DNA from: Bacillus sp. SD088
GTDB lineage: Bacteria > Bacillota > Bacilli > Bacillales > Bacillaceae_C
DNA length: 64,000 nt
Direction: 5' to 3'
Assembly (NCBI RefSeq): GCF_017355205.1
Contig: NZ_JADIJK010000008.1
Span: 121,261 to 185,260, forward strand
The notes below the pieces were generated by a model. The model ran no database searches. It saw only the letters and a list, made by a program, of their open reading frames with translations, and had not been told where the DNA came from. A program made the position numbers and the translations under genes. Positions 27,078 through 36,857 of the stretch are shown here, piece by piece (positions within the stretch are counted from its first letter, which is position 1; every line of letters starts with the position of its first letter).

Positions 27078-27893
27078 ATGTCAAAATTAATTGTTAAACC
27101 AACACAAAGAGATCAAGAAGGAAAGATTCTTTCTGTCACCCCAGAATCAGCAGGATGGGAATACGTTGGTTTTGAAGTGTATTCGTTAAAAAAGGGAGAA
27201 ACCCTTTCAAAAAAAACCTTTGACAAGGAAGCGTGTTTAGTTCTTTTATCTGGAAAAGCTACAGTAAAAACTTCTGAAAAAACATTTGAAGATATCGGGA
27301 AACGAATGAGTGTGTTTGAAAAGATTCCACCATACTCTATTTATGTTGCAGCTGGTGACAATTTTTTTGTAACCGCCAATACTGATCTAGAGTTAGCTGT
27401 TTGTACAGCACCGGGAAAAGGCAACCACAAAACTCGATTCATTTCACCGGATGATATTGGTGTGGAAGACCGTGGTCATGGGAAGATGTCGAGAAAAATC
27501 CATAATATTTTACCAGAGGAAAAGGCAGCGGATAGTTTACTCGTCGTTGAAGTGTATACTCCTGATGGCAATACATCCAGTTATCCACCACATAAACACG
27601 ATCAAAACAATTTGCCGCATGAATCTTATTTGGAAGAGACGTATTATCATGAAGTGAATCCAGATCAAGGTTTTGTATTTCAACGTGTATATAATGATGA
27701 CCGCAGCTTAAACGAAACGATGAGCATAGAGAATCGCAATGTCGTACTCGTTCCAGAAGGATATCATCCGGTCTCCTGTGTACCTGGTTATGAATCGTAT
27801 TATTTGAATGTAATGGCTGGCCCTGTGCGTACGTGGAAGTTTCATAATGAACCCGCTCATGAGTGGCTATTTCAGGGAGTCATGAAAAAGTAA
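27078..27893 (+). CDS. iolB: 5-deoxy-glucuronate isomerase
   Basis: 271 aa, exactly the length of B. subtilis IolB. It is a double-cupin protein; the second cupin has the metal ligands in SYPPHKHD, LEETYYHEVNP and PEGYHPVSCVPGYESYYLNVMAGP, all typical of the family. It isomerises 5-deoxy-glucuronic acid to 2-deoxy-5-keto-gluconic acid in the cytoplasm. Ribosome binding site AGGAGG. It lies 41 bp after iolG and 23 bp before iolC. Confidence 0.96.
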   Translation: MSKLIVKPTQRDQEGKILSVTPESAGWEYVGFEVYSLKKGETLSKKTFDKEACLVLLSGKATVKTSEKTFEDIGKRMSVFEKIPPYSIYVAAGDNFFVTANTDLELAVCTAPGKGNHKTRFISPDDIGVEDRGHGKMSRKIHNILPEEKAADSLLVVEVYTPDGNTSSYPPHKHDQNNLPHESYLEETYYHEVNPDQGFVFQRVYNDDRSLNETMSIENRNVVLVPEGYHPVSCVPGYESYYLNVMAGPVRTWKFHNEPAHEWLFQGVMKK

Positions 27894-27915
27894 TCATTAT
27901 ACAAGGAGGTAAACC

Positions 27916-28911
27916 ATGTATCAATTAAATTTTAAAAAAGGAAAACCGATAGATCTAATCGGTATTGGTAGGCTTTGCATTGATTTGAATGCCAATGAAT
28001 TTAATCGTCCAATGGAGGAAACAATGTCATTTACCAAATATGTTGGTGGCTCTCCGGTAAACATTACGATTGGTGCTTCAAGATTAGGATTAAAAACTGG
28101 TTTTATCGGAAAAGTATCAAATGATCAAATGGGAAAATTTATTACGAACTACCTTGAGGATGACAATATTGATACATCCAATATTGCGATTGATAACACA
28201 GGGGCTGTGACAGGACTTGCATTTACAGAGATTATAAGTCCGGAAGAGTGCAGTATACTAATGTATCGAGACAATGTGGCTGATTTAAAATTAACGACTG
28301 ACGATGTATCCGAAGACTTCATTAAACAATCGAAAGTGCTGCTAGTTTCCGGTACAGCACTCGCTGCTAGCCCTTCGAGGGAAGCGGTATTTTTAGCATT
28401 AGATTATTCAAGAAAACATGATGTAGTTGTTGTTTTTGATCTCGATTATCGTCCGTATACATGGGCTTCGGATAAAGAGACAGCAACCTATTATAATTTA
28501 GTAGCGGAAAAAAGTGATGTTATCATCGGTACACGCGAAGAGTTTGATATGATGGAGCAATTTGAATCCGATAACAACTCTGATGACCATCTGACTGCAC
28601 AAAAATGGTTTAATTACCAAGCGGAAATTGTTGTAATTAAACACGGGGGTGCTGGTTCGATTACCTATTCTAAAGATGGGTCAAAGCATATAGGTGGGAC
28701 ATTTAAAACGAAGGTGCTAAAGACATTTGGTGCTGGTGACTCTTATGCATCTGCATTTATTTACGGATTAATGAACTATTGGGATATTCCAAGAGCAATG
28801 GAATTTGGAAGTGCCTCGGCAGCAATTGTTATTTCTAAGCACAGCTGTTCCGATGCGATGCCGACTGTAAGTGAAATTGAAGATTTCATAAAATCGGCAG
28901 AGAGAGACTAA
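27916..28911 (+). CDS. iolC: 5-dehydro-2-deoxygluconokinase
   Basis: 331 aa PfkB-family kinase. N-terminal GIGRLCIDLNANEFNRPMEE is typical of IolC. The first PfkB signature region is YVGGSPVNITIGASRLG and the ATP/anion-hole motif is FGAGDSYASAF with the catalytic aspartate. It phosphorylates 2-deoxy-5-keto-gluconate at O6, forming the true inducer of the pathway in B. subtilis. Followed by the aldolase gene after 12 bp. Confidence 0.95.
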   Translation: MYQLNFKKGKPIDLIGIGRLCIDLNANEFNRPMEETMSFTKYVGGSPVNITIGASRLGLKTGFIGKVSNDQMGKFITNYLEDDNIDTSNIAIDNTGAVTGLAFTEIISPEECSILMYRDNVADLKLTTDDVSEDFIKQSKVLLVSGTALAASPSREAVFLALDYSRKHDVVVVFDLDYRPYTWASDKETATYYNLVAEKSDVIIGTREEFDMMEQFESDNNSDDHLTAQKWFNYQAEIVVIKHGGAGSITYSKDGSKHIGGTFKTKVLKTFGAGDSYASAFIYGLMNYWDIPRAMEFGSASAAIVISKHSCSDAMPTVSEIEDFIKSAERD

Positions 28912-28923
28912 GGAGGGAGAGGA

Positions 28924-29790
28924 TTGTTAGCAAAGCTTAATGAGGTATTAAAAGATACGTTAACACATGATTATGCGATTCCTGCATTCAATGTATTTGG
29001 GTATGAAGATGCAATAGCAGTGATTGCTGCGGCTGAAGAGATTAATGCGCCAGTGATTCTTGCGACGAATAAAGTAGCTATTGAGTTTATGCCAATCACT
29101 ATTTTAGGAAAGCTGTTGATAGGTCTTGCTGAGGAAGCATCTGTTCCAGTCGTTGTTCACTTAGACCATGGTAAAGATTATAAGACTGTTGCTCAAGCGA
29201 TCGAAGTTGGATACAGTTCGGTGATGTACGATGGATCGTTACTACCATTTGAAGAAAATGTTAGAAATACCAAAAAAATTGTTGAGTTAGCGCATGGGTT
29301 TGGCATTCCGGTTGAAGCCGAAATTGGCACGGTTGGGTATAGTGATAAAGCTGGAATGAATGGTGCGTTGACAGATCCTGAAGAGGCAGCAGCTTTTGCA
29401 AAGCAAACGAATGTGGATGCATTAGCAGTTGCGGTTGGAACAGTTCACCGAATGGAACAGCAGGTGGCATCGTTACAATTTGATCGAATTGAACAAATTG
29501 AGTCGCTCGTAAATGTTCCATTGGTGATGCATGGTTCGACTGGCATTCCGGATGATGAATTGCGTAAGCTTCCATATACACAATTTGGAAAAGTCAATAT
29601 CGGAACAGCAATTCGGATGGCTTTTGGGAAAACACTGAAGTATGAAATGTTAACAAATCCAGATACATTTGACAGGCTTAAGTTGTTCGAAGCACCAATC
29701 GAAGCGGTTAAGCAAGAGGCATTAAAAAAGATGAGATTATTAAACTTAGAAAACTATTTTTCTGATAAATTGGTGTTTAAAAATAAATAG
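28924..29790 (+). CDS. iolJ: Class II aldolase, 6-phospho-5-dehydro-2-deoxy-gluconate aldolase
   Basis: 288 aa. Class II fructose-bisphosphate aldolase family: zinc ligands in VHLDHGKD and [11 protein letters not shown], catalytic region [12 protein letters not shown]. Membership in the iol operon points to IolJ, which cleaves the kinase product to dihydroxyacetone phosphate and malonate semialdehyde. Start is TTG 28924 behind AAGGAGGGAG, immediately after the iolC stop. Activity on fructose 1,6-bisphosphate cannot be excluded from sequence. Confidence 0.9.
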   Translation: MLAKLNEVLKDTLTHDYAIPAFNVFGYEDAIAVIAAAEEINAPVILATNKVAIEFMPITILGKLLIGLAEEASVPVVVHLDHGKDYKTVAQAIEVGYSSVMYDGSLLPFEENVRNTKKIVELAHGFGIPVEAEIGTVGYSDKAGMNGALTDPEEAAAFAKQTNVDALAVAVGTVHRMEQQVASLQFDRIEQIESLVNVPLVMHGSTGIPDDELRKLPYTQFGKVNIGTAIRMAFGKTLKYEMLTNPDTFDRLKLFEAPIEAVKQEALKKMRLLNLENYFSDKLVFKNK

Positions 29791-29801
29791 GAGGCAATAA
29801 G

Positions 29802-31262
29802 ATGAAAGACACTGCAATAAAAGCATTAAAAAACTATGTTGCTGGCGAATGGGTCAATTCTCTCACGACAAAGACTGAGGAAGTATATAATCCTGCAACA
29901 GGTGAAGTAATTGCCCAAGTGCCTATTTCTATCAAAGAAGATTTAGACCATGCAGTGGATGTTGCTCAAAAAGCGTTCAAAGCATGGAGCGAAACAGCAG
30001 TACCGAAGCGAGCAAGAATTCTATTTAAATATCAGCAATTATTAGTCGATCACTGGGATGAGTTAGCAGAGTTAATCACAGTCGAAAATGGAAAAAACTT
30101 TACAGAAGCGAAAGGGGAAGTGCTTCGCGGAATCGAATGTGTAGAGTTTGCTGCTGGTGCACCAACCCTAATGATGGGTTCACAATTGCCCTCGATTGCA
30201 ACCGGCTTGGAATCAGGGGAATATCGATATCCAATCGGTGTAGTTGGTGGAATTACTCCATTTAACTTCCCAATGATGGTTCCTTGCTGGATGTTCCCAA
30301 TGGCAATTGCGATGGGAAATACATTTGTCTTAAAGCCATCGGAACGCACACCGTTGCTTGCCAATCGGTTAGCAGAACTGTTGGAGCAAGCTGGATTACC
30401 GAAAGGTGTATTTAATATTGTGCATGGTGCTCATGAAGTGGTTAATGGCTTGCTCGACCATAAAGACGTAAAAGCCATCTCTTTCGTTGGCTCTCAGCCT
30501 GTTGCTGAATATGTGTATAAAAGAGGAACAGATAATTTGAAAAGAGTTCAAGCGCTTGCTGGGGCGAAAAATCACTCGATTGTATTGCATGACGCCAATT
30601 TGGAAAACGCAGTAAGTCAAATTATAAGTGCGGCTTTTGGTTCTGCTGGTGAGCGGTGTATGGCCTGTTCTGTAGTAGCTGTCGAAGAGGATATTGCAGA
30701 TGATTTTAGCGACATGCTCGTTGACAAAGCTAACAAAATTCAAATTGGTAACGGTTTAGATGAAAATATCTTTTTAGGACCAGTTATTCGTGATCAACAT
30801 AAACAAAGAACATTAGACTATATTGCAATAGGGGAACAAGAAGGCGCGAAACTGGTTCGTGATGGCCGTAATGACCAGATTGCCCAAAACAAAGGGTATT
30901 TTGTTGGGCCAACTATTTTTGACAATGTGACAAAAGAAATGAAGATCTGGCAGGATGAAATCTTTGCACCAGTGTTATCGATAGCACGCGTGAAAAATTT
31001 AGATGAAGGAGTGGAAATGGCAAACCAATCGACATTCGCCAATGGTGCTTGTATTTTTACAAAAGATGGCGGAAGTGTAAGACAATTTCGTGAAACAGTG
31101 GATGCAGGAATGCTGGGGGTCAATATTGGTGTACCAGCTCCGATGGCTTTCTTCCCATTCTCCGGTTGGAAGAATTCCTTCTATGGTGATTTGCATGCCA
31201 ATGGTAAGGATGGAGTTAATTTCTATACAAGGAAAAAAGTAGTTACTGGACGATGGGTATAA
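29802..31262 (+). CDS. iolA: Methylmalonate/malonate-semialdehyde dehydrogenase (CoA-acylating)
   Basis: 486 aa, the MmsA length. Aldehyde dehydrogenase fold with NAD-site region [40 protein letters not shown] and the catalytic cysteine in [11 protein letters not shown]. These match MmsA/IolA, which turns malonate semialdehyde into acetyl-CoA and CO2, the last step of inositol breakdown. Ribosome binding site GGAGG. Directly followed by repeat R3 copy 2 before iolD. Confidence 0.95.
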   Translation: MKDTAIKALKNYVAGEWVNSLTTKTEEVYNPATGEVIAQVPISIKEDLDHAVDVAQKAFKAWSETAVPKRARILFKYQQLLVDHWDELAELITVENGKNFTEAKGEVLRGIECVEFAAGAPTLMMGSQLPSIATGLESGEYRYPIGVVGGITPFNFPMMVPCWMFPMAIAMGNTFVLKPSERTPLLANRLAELLEQAGLPKGVFNIVHGAHEVVNGLLDHKDVKAISFVGSQPVAEYVYKRGTDNLKRVQALAGAKNHSIVLHDANLENAVSQIISAAFGSAGERCMACSVVAVEEDIADDFSDMLVDKANKIQIGNGLDENIFLGPVIRDQHKQRTLDYIAIGEQEGAKLVRDGRNDQIAQNKGYFVGPTIFDNVTKEMKIWQDEIFAPVLSIARVKNLDEGVEMANQSTFANGACIFTKDGGSVRQFRETVDAGMLGVNIGVPAPMAFFPFSGWKNSFYGDLHANGKDGVNFYTRKKVVTGRWV

Positions 31263-31278
31263 TCATGTTTTCCCTGCT

Positions 31279-31413
31279 GTAACCGTCCGTAGGAATCCTT
31301 CTAAAAAAGTGGATGTTTTAAGTTGGAGTATACGAAGACTAACCCTTCAATTGGTGCAATTAACAATTAGTCGGAAGAGCAAGAATCCCGGACTGATTGA
31401 AGTTTCACTTTAA
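31279..31413. repeat. Dispersed repeat R3, copy 2
   Basis: It starts TAACCGTCCGTAGGAATCC and ends CTGATTGAAGTTTCACTTTAA, in the same order as copy 3 (34848-34993), which has TAACTGGCAGTAAG... at its start and GAATGAAGTTTCACTTTA at its end. It splits the iol operon between iolA and iolD and contains no gene. Confidence 0.65.
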
Positions 31414-31478
31414 CGAGCCGGATAGGCACCGACCTATCTGACTCTATTTAAATAACTAGCTCTTTATGAGGTGATAGG

Positions 31479-33404
31479 ATGAAATTAACAACAGCTCAAG
31501 CGTTAGTAAAGTTTTTAAATCAACAATTTGTCGAGGTTGATGGAAAACAAACGAAGCTTTTCAAAGGGATTTTTTCAATTTTTGGTCATGGTAATGTACT
31601 AGGAATGGGGCAAGCACTAGAAGAAGATAGTGGCGGCCTCGAAGTATACCAAGGCAGAAACGAACAGGGGATGGCGCATGTTGCTACTGCATTTGCCAAG
31701 CAAAACCATCATAAACAATTGATTGCTTGTACATCATCAGTTGGCCCGGGTTCGGCAAACATGGTCACTGCTGCTGCAACAGCTACAGCCAATAATATTC
31801 CATTGTTATTATTACTAGGTGATACGTTTGCGACTCGCCAACCAGATCCAGTCCTGCAACAAATCGAACAAACTTATGATGCAAGTATTACAACAAATGA
31901 CGCTTTCCGCCCCGTAAGTAAATATTGGGATCGGGTTAGTCGTCCGGAACAATTGATGTCTGCGATGATTAATGCCATGCTCGTCTTAACAGACCAAGGT
32001 AATGCTGGTGCTGTCACGATTGCCTTACCACAAGATGTGCAGGGTGAGGCGTATGATTATCCTGATTACTTTTTCAAAAAACGTGTGCACCGATTTGAGC
32101 GTAGACCCTCATCAGAAAGTCAGTTACAAGATGCAGTCGAAGTAATTAAATCGAAGAAAAAGCCTTTAATCATCTGTGGTGGAGGTGTTCGCTATTCGGA
32201 AGCAGGCACAACATTAAAAGCATTTGCTGAGAAATACCGGATTCCGATTGCGGAAACACAAGCTGGGAAGAGCGCAATTGAGGGCGATCATGAGTTGAAT
32301 CTTGGCGGAATCGGTGTCACTGGAAATTTAGCGGCTAATAAAATAGCAGCTACGGCAGATCTGATTATCGGAGTGGGAACCAGGTTTACCGATTTTACGA
32401 CATCTTCCAAATATTTATTCCAAAATGAATCAGTGGAATATATAGCGATTAATATATCTAATTACCATGCCAACAAACTGGATGCTGTGAAAATTGTGGC
32501 AGATGCAAAAGAAGGGTTAACCCAGTTAACTCTAAAATTAGATGAGATTCATTACCAGGCAGGATACGATACAGAGATCACTGATGTGAAAGAAGAGTGG
32601 GGCAAAGAATTAGAAAGACTGTACCAAACAAACTATGAAGCTAGTGATTATAAACCGGAGATTGCTGGGCATTTGGATGAGGAACTGGAGGAATATAAAA
32701 ACACATTTGGCTCTTCGTTAACGCAAACAGCTGTGATTGGTGAGCTTAATACATTAATTGATCCTAATGCGATTGTAGTTGGATCATCTGGTAGTTTACC
32801 GGGGGACCTACAACGGATGTGGGTAAGTCGTAGGCCAAATACATATCACATGGAATACGGATATTCTTGTATGGGATATGAAATTGCCGGGGCGTTAGGA
32901 GCTAAACTTGCTGCACCTGATCAAGAGGTATACGCCATGGTCGGGGATGGAAGTTATCTCATGCTTCATTCCGAACTAGTCACGAGTATTCAAGAAAATA
33001 AAAAAATAAATGTGGTGTTATTTGATAATGCTGGCTTTGGTTGCATTAATAATCTGCAAATGGGCAATGGAATGGGGAGCTTTGGAACCGAATTTAGAAA
33101 GAGAGATCCTGAAACAAATCAACTTACTGGCCCAGTAATCCCACTTAACTTTGCCCAAAGTGCTGCAGGCTATGGTGCGAAAACTTACTCAGTTAGAAAT
33201 CTATCAGAACTACATGAGGCGATTATGGACTCTAAGAAACAATCGGTGTCGACATTAATTGATATTAAAGTGTTGCCAAAAACGATGACGGATGGCTATG
33301 ACTCTTGGTGGAATGTTGGTGTTGCGCAAGTATCGAAAAAGGAAGCGATTGCAAGTGCATATGAAGAAAATGTAGCGCAATTAAATAAGGCACGTAAATA
33401 CTGA
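31479..33404 (+). CDS. iolD: 3D-(3,5/4)-trihydroxycyclohexane-1,2-dione hydrolase
   Basis: 641 aa (B. subtilis IolD 637). Thiamine-diphosphate enzyme of the acetolactate-synthase fold: N-terminal domain with the catalytic glutamate in [16 protein letters not shown], central domain, and the cofactor/magnesium motif [38 protein letters not shown]. It opens the ring of the diketone made by IolE. Ribosome binding site GAGGTG at good spacing. Together with iolE it forms the second half of the operon after repeat R3 copy 2. Confidence 0.96.
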   Translation: MKLTTAQALVKFLNQQFVEVDGKQTKLFKGIFSIFGHGNVLGMGQALEEDSGGLEVYQGRNEQGMAHVATAFAKQNHHKQLIACTSSVGPGSANMVTAAATATANNIPLLLLLGDTFATRQPDPVLQQIEQTYDASITTNDAFRPVSKYWDRVSRPEQLMSAMINAMLVLTDQGNAGAVTIALPQDVQGEAYDYPDYFFKKRVHRFERRPSSESQLQDAVEVIKSKKKPLIICGGGVRYSEAGTTLKAFAEKYRIPIAETQAGKSAIEGDHELNLGGIGVTGNLAANKIAATADLIIGVGTRFTDFTTSSKYLFQNESVEYIAINISNYHANKLDAVKIVADAKEGLTQLTLKLDEIHYQAGYDTEITDVKEEWGKELERLYQTNYEASDYKPEIAGHLDEELEEYKNTFGSSLTQTAVIGELNTLIDPNAIVVGSSGSLPGDLQRMWVSRRPNTYHMEYGYSCMGYEIAGALGAKLAAPDQEVYAMVGDGSYLMLHSELVTSIQENKKINVVLFDNAGFGCINNLQMGNGMGSFGTEFRKRDPETNQLTGPVIPLNFAQSAAGYGAKTYSVRNLSELHEAIMDSKKQSVSTLIDIKVLPKTMTDGYDSWWNVGVAQVSKKEAIASAYEENVAQLNKARKY

Positions 33405-33425
33405 TAATGGGAAGGATGATTACAC

Positions 33426-34319
33426 ATGTTTAAACAAGATGCAGTGAAATTGGGAATTGCTCCAATTGGATGGACTAATGATGATTTACCAGAACTTGGA
33501 AGTGAAAATACGTTTGAGCAATGCATTAGCGAGATGGCACTAGCTGGATTTAGCGGGACGGAGGTGGGAACTAAATACCCTAGGGATACGGATAAATTGA
33601 AAAAGGCATTATCACTAAGAAATATAGAAATTGCTAGCGCGTGGTTTAGTGCCTTTTTAACAACCCAATCGTTGGAACAAGTGAAACAAGAATTTATACT
33701 CCACCGTGATTTTCTTGCTGAGATGGGTGCCAAAGTCATTGTCGTCTCTGAACAAGGACATAGTATACAGAAAGAGGATTTACCCTTGTTCGAAAACAAA
33801 CCTGTTTTTACAGAGGAAGACTGGACGAAATTAGTCAGTGGTTTACATGAATTAGGTCGTTTAGCCAAGGAAAAAGGGATGGATATTGTATTTCATCATC
33901 ATATGGGAACTGGCGTACAAACAACAGAAGAAATTAATCGATTGATGGAACAGACGGATTCAGAACTCATTAGTCTCTTATACGATACAGGTCATCTTTA
34001 TTTGTCAGGTGAAGACCCAGTAGAAGTATTGAAACATCATCTTCCTCGCATTAAGCATGTGCATTTAAAGGATGTTCGTTCAGATGTTGCCAAAAAAACA
34101 CACGAAGAACATCTTTGTTTCCTTGACGCAGTAAAGTTGGGAGTATTCACGGTTCCTGGTGATGGTGCATTTGATTTTACACCAGTTTTTCATGTGCTTG
34201 CGAATTCGGATTACAAAGGATGGATGCTGGTAGAAGCAGAACAAGATCCTGCGAAAGCAAATCCATTTGAATACGCTAAGATGGCTAGGACTTATATAGC
34301 CGAAAAAGCTGGTGTATAA
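33426..34319 (+). CDS. iolE: 2-keto-myo-inositol dehydratase (inosose dehydratase)
   Basis: 297 aa, xylose-isomerase-like TIM barrel. The N-terminus LGIAPIGWTNDDLPELG is diagnostic of IolE; further in are GTEVGTKYPRD, HHHMGTGVQT, LYDTGHLYLSG and HLKDVRSDV with the metal ligands. It removes water from scyllo-inosose. Last gene of the operon; repeats and hairpins follow. iolH, iolI and the iolF permease of B. subtilis are not here, so the upstream ABC system may do the import. Confidence 0.96.
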   Translation: MFKQDAVKLGIAPIGWTNDDLPELGSENTFEQCISEMALAGFSGTEVGTKYPRDTDKLKKALSLRNIEIASAWFSAFLTTQSLEQVKQEFILHRDFLAEMGAKVIVVSEQGHSIQKEDLPLFENKPVFTEEDWTKLVSGLHELGRLAKEKGMDIVFHHHMGTGVQTTEEINRLMEQTDSELISLLYDTGHLYLSGEDPVEVLKHHLPRIKHVHLKDVRSDVAKKTHEEHLCFLDAVKLGVFTVPGDGAFDFTPVFHVLANSDYKGWMLVEAEQDPAKANPFEYAKMARTYIAEKAGV

Positions 34320-34403
34320 TACACAATTAGATTTATAATATATGCAAACTCGATATATGGTCTATGTGTAAAATTTCGCTCGACAAATAATACTTGTAAT
34401 GCG

Positions 34404-34549
34404 TGTTCAAAAAGGAGGATAAAAAGGACCGAGAAGTTCGAGGCGGCGAAGCTTTGAGCACCGGAATGTACGACAGTAGGTACATGAGGAGCGGAAAAGC
34501 GAGCCAACGAAGAAATTCGAAGTGTCATTTTTACCGGACTTTTTGAACA
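34404..34549. repeat. Dispersed repeat R2, copy 1 (MITE-like)
   Basis: Terminal inverted repeats TGTTCAAAAAG (34404-34414) and CTTTTTGAACA (34539-34549). The body contains GGAGGATAAAAAGGACC, AGTTCGAGGCGGCG, GAGCCAACGAA and AGTGTCATTTTTACC, each shared with copy 2 at 35124-35364. GC content is higher than the flanks. No coding potential. Confidence 0.85.
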
Positions 34550-34564
34550 TTCTCTTGTAAAAAA

Positions 34565-34630
34565 TGGGAAGGCGCTCTATTCTAAAAGTACGCCCTGTAA
34601 AGCGGTGCTTAAAAGAAAGAGGCCTTCCCA
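34565..34630. terminator. Long hairpin after the iol operon
   Basis: TGGGAAGGCGCTCT (34565-34578) pairs with AGAGGCCTTCCCA (34618-34630) with one bulge, and the inside (AAGTACGC with GCGGTGCTT) can pair further. It could be a terminator of the iol operon or another mobile repeat; no T-run follows on the plus strand. Confidence 0.5.
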
Positions 34631-34847
34631 TGAAATCTGTCATTAGCCGATAGAGTTGACATTGGGGTAGTACCAATTGAAAAGGTGAACAAGAGATACA
34701 TAATGGGCCTTTAGATGAGTCAATCTAAGATATCTACATATACTTAGTAAAAATCTCTAAGAAGCGATATCAGTTAAGATCTGAACAAAAGGTATAAGGA
34801 AGTGGAGAATGGCTCTCTATTCGGCAGGCTGTTCTTTTATGCCAAAT

Positions 34848-34993
34848 TAACTGGCAGTAAGCCCGCCATTTCAAGAATTCGAGGTAAAAACGAGAATTGT
34901 AAGTGGGGGACAACTGCCAGTAAATACCCGATTGGTTCAACTAGCATTCAGTGTGGGATGGAAAAAACCCCCATTGAATGAAGTTTCACTTTA
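34848..34993. repeat. Dispersed repeat R3, copy 3
   Basis: It aligns almost end to end with the reverse complement of copy 5 (41417-41570). Both share TTAACTGGC(A/T)GTAAG, TTCAAGAATT, AGAATTGTAAGTGGGGGA, CCAGTAAA, GTTCAACTA, and finish GAAGTTTCACTTTAT. The ends AACTGGCAGT and ACTGCCAGT can pair, enclosing a second stem. Confidence 0.85.
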
Positions 34994-35123
34994 TTTCGAA
35001 TGAAATTATAGAGGTGGCAAGTACCGCGATTGACGGATGTACATATAGAATGATACCAAAACACCCTGCTATAAATTCTATCGAGAAAAATTTGAAAATG
35101 TACTAATTTTTAATAATAGTGCG

Positions 35124-35364
35124 TGTTTAAAAAGGAGGATAAAAAGGACCAAGTCGGTTAAAGACGCTGACGTCCTGTCAGCAACACCGATACTGGTACA
35201 TCCTGTACGTCGAAAGTTCGAGGCGGCGCGGTTTCGAGCAGCGGAGAAACAAGCCAACGAACTTCCACAGGATGTGGTGACTTCGACGTTCGACACAGGA
35301 CGTGTCGGCACTTAGTCGAAGATCCTTTATCTCGTAGTGTCATTTTTACCAGACTTTTTGAACA
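35124..35364. repeat. Dispersed repeat R2, copy 2 (long form)
   Basis: Ends TGTTTAAAAAG (35124-35134) and CTTTTTGAACA (35354-35364). It has the same core as copy 1 plus about 95 bp of extra sequence with its own inverted GACGTCCTGTC / GACACAGGACGT motifs. Same orientation as copy 1, 720 bp away. It lies directly upstream of the LacI gene. Confidence 0.82.
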
Positions 35365-35406
35365 TCCTCTAATACGTGACAGTTATAACAAAAGAAATGA
35401 GGCTTT

Positions 35407-36426
35407 ATGGTGAAAATAACTATTTATGATGTAGCAGAAGAGGCGGGTGTTTCCATTGCGACCGTTTCCAAGGTAATTAACAATACTGGTAGAATAGGAA
35501 AAGTGACACGAGAAAAGGTTCTGCAGGCAATGGAAAAACTAAATTATCAACCAAGTTTTGTTGCTTCAGCCTTAACTGGGAAAAAGACTGAAACAATCGG
35601 CTTATTAGTTCCTGATATTTCTAATCCCTTTTTCTCAGAAATCGCACGTACAATCGAAGATCGAGCACATGAACGAGGGAAAAGTGTCATTATGTGCAGT
35701 ACGAACTACAACGAAAAGAAAGAGAAAAAGTATATAGAATTACTGCAAAGGAAACAAGTAGACGGAATAATTGTTACATCGGGTTTCCAGAACAGGACAT
35801 TAGTTCAGCAAATGCAGCAAAATGGTACACCTTTAGCTCTTTTAGCCCAAGATGATCCTATTCTGAATGTTTCAGTTGTATCTGTTGATGATTTTAAAGG
35901 TGGCTATATGGCAGCATCTTTCTTGTTTGAAAATGGTCATACGAATATTGGGATTATTGGTGAGAAAGTTCAGTCGAGTAAAATGAGGGTTTATGGTTGT
36001 CTAGAAGCGCTTGAGATGGAAGGAATTCAGGTGGAGAAAAAGAATGTGATTAATACAACTGCTTCCATAGAAAATGGCAGGAAAGGTATTCTTCAACTAC
36101 TGGATTGTGACAATCCTCCAACAGCGGTATTTGCTGTGAATGACTTGATTGCGATCGGAGCAATTAAAGGTGCAAGAGAAGTGGGAGTACTTGTACCAGA
36201 AGATCTGTCTATCATTGGTTTTGATAATACTATACTTGCAACTACTACTGTTCCTGAACTCACTACGATAGCTCAACCAATGCGTGATATGGGAAACAAG
36301 ATCGTGGACATTTTAATAGAAGAAATTGAAACAGAAAACAGTACCAAAAACAAAGAAAGAATTTTATTTGTTCCCGAATTAATTGTTAGAGGGACTACTG
36401 CGAATTTATTAGTAAATAAAATTTAA
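35407..36426 (+). CDS. LacI-family regulator, probably of the inositol/transporter genes
   Basis: 339 aa. N-terminal helix-turn-helix TIYDVAEEAGVSIATVSKVINN and hinge NYQPSFVASALTGKKTETIGLLVPDISNPFFSEIA are canonical LacI/GalR. The sugar-binding domain follows, ending VRGTTANLLVN. It lies in the same orientation, 1.1 kb after iolE, with no other target next to it. Palindromes TAAGCGCTT(A/T) upstream of iolG fit a LacI-family operator, so it probably controls the iol operon and maybe the transporter. Start ATG 35407; GTG 35410 is an alternative. Confidence 0.9.
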   Translation: MVKITIYDVAEEAGVSIATVSKVINNTGRIGKVTREKVLQAMEKLNYQPSFVASALTGKKTETIGLLVPDISNPFFSEIARTIEDRAHERGKSVIMCSTNYNEKKEKKYIELLQRKQVDGIIVTSGFQNRTLVQQMQQNGTPLALLAQDDPILNVSVVSVDDFKGGYMAASFLFENGHTNIGIIGEKVQSSKMRVYGCLEALEMEGIQVEKKNVINTTASIENGRKGILQLLDCDNPPTAVFAVNDLIAIGAIKGAREVGVLVPEDLSIIGFDNTILATTTVPELTTIAQPMRDMGNKIVDILIEEIETENSTKNKERILFVPELIVRGTTANLLVNKI

Positions 36427-36857
36427 ATGAAACAGGGACGTTTCTATTAATGATAAGGAATTGAGAACAGTCAATTTAGACTAGTTCCATGAAGAAACAT
36501 ATAGCAACAAACTAAATAATGTCGAATGGAAAAGTCAATAACTTATTTGGTTTGGCCTCATTGCCCCCTAAACGTTCATTTTTTTTATTGCTTTGTCCCC
36601 CATAATATTTGGATCTAAAAAATTATCTACTACATCATGCTAGAAAACCACTCGACGCCGTTGAAGGCGTTTTGACACACTCCGAAAACTATTTTTGTAA
36701 ATCATTCAAAGGCCTTATAATGGGGAATCCTTATAAGGCCTTTGAATGATTCTTTTTGCTAAATGTGGCAATGAACTGGTTTGGAACTTCCTGTTGTGAA
36801 AGTCGATAAAACTTCCATTTTTGGATTCTAACTCCTGCGCAGTTTATTAATTCAGCC
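36427..36857. other. Spacer between convergent LacI genes
   Basis: It contains the bidirectional terminator at 36700-36751 and a small GC hairpin (GACGCC/GGCGTT near 36654). No gene is seen. Confidence 0.65.
36700..36751. terminator. Bidirectional terminator, 21-bp perfect stem
   Basis: AATCATTCAAAGGCCTTATAA (36700-36720) is the exact reverse complement of 36731-36751, with a 10-base loop, then CTTTTT on the plus strand and an A/T-rich end on the other. It separates two convergent LacI genes. Confidence 0.9.

Larger units (their letters stand above)
34320..35406. other. Gene-free spacer packed with repeats
   Basis: About 1.1 kb between iolE and the LacI gene. It holds, in order, R2 copy 1, a 66-bp hairpin, R3 copy 3 and R2 copy 2. 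The open frames here lie inside repeats and have no ribosome binding sites or protein-like features. Confidence 0.75.

Noticed and set aside
28924..29790. Housekeeping fructose-bisphosphate aldolase
   Set aside because: Its tight placement between iolC and iolA makes the inositol-pathway aldolase much more likely, though both belong to the same family.
30396..30743. Long antisense frames within iolA, iolD and cadA
   Set aside because: They run opposite to well-supported genes, lack ribosome binding sites, and show no recognisable domains.
34404..35364. Riboswitch or T-box in the spacer before the LacI gene
   Set aside because: The structured sequence is duplicated as a dispersed repeat with terminal inverted repeats, and no T-box or known riboswitch core was recognised.
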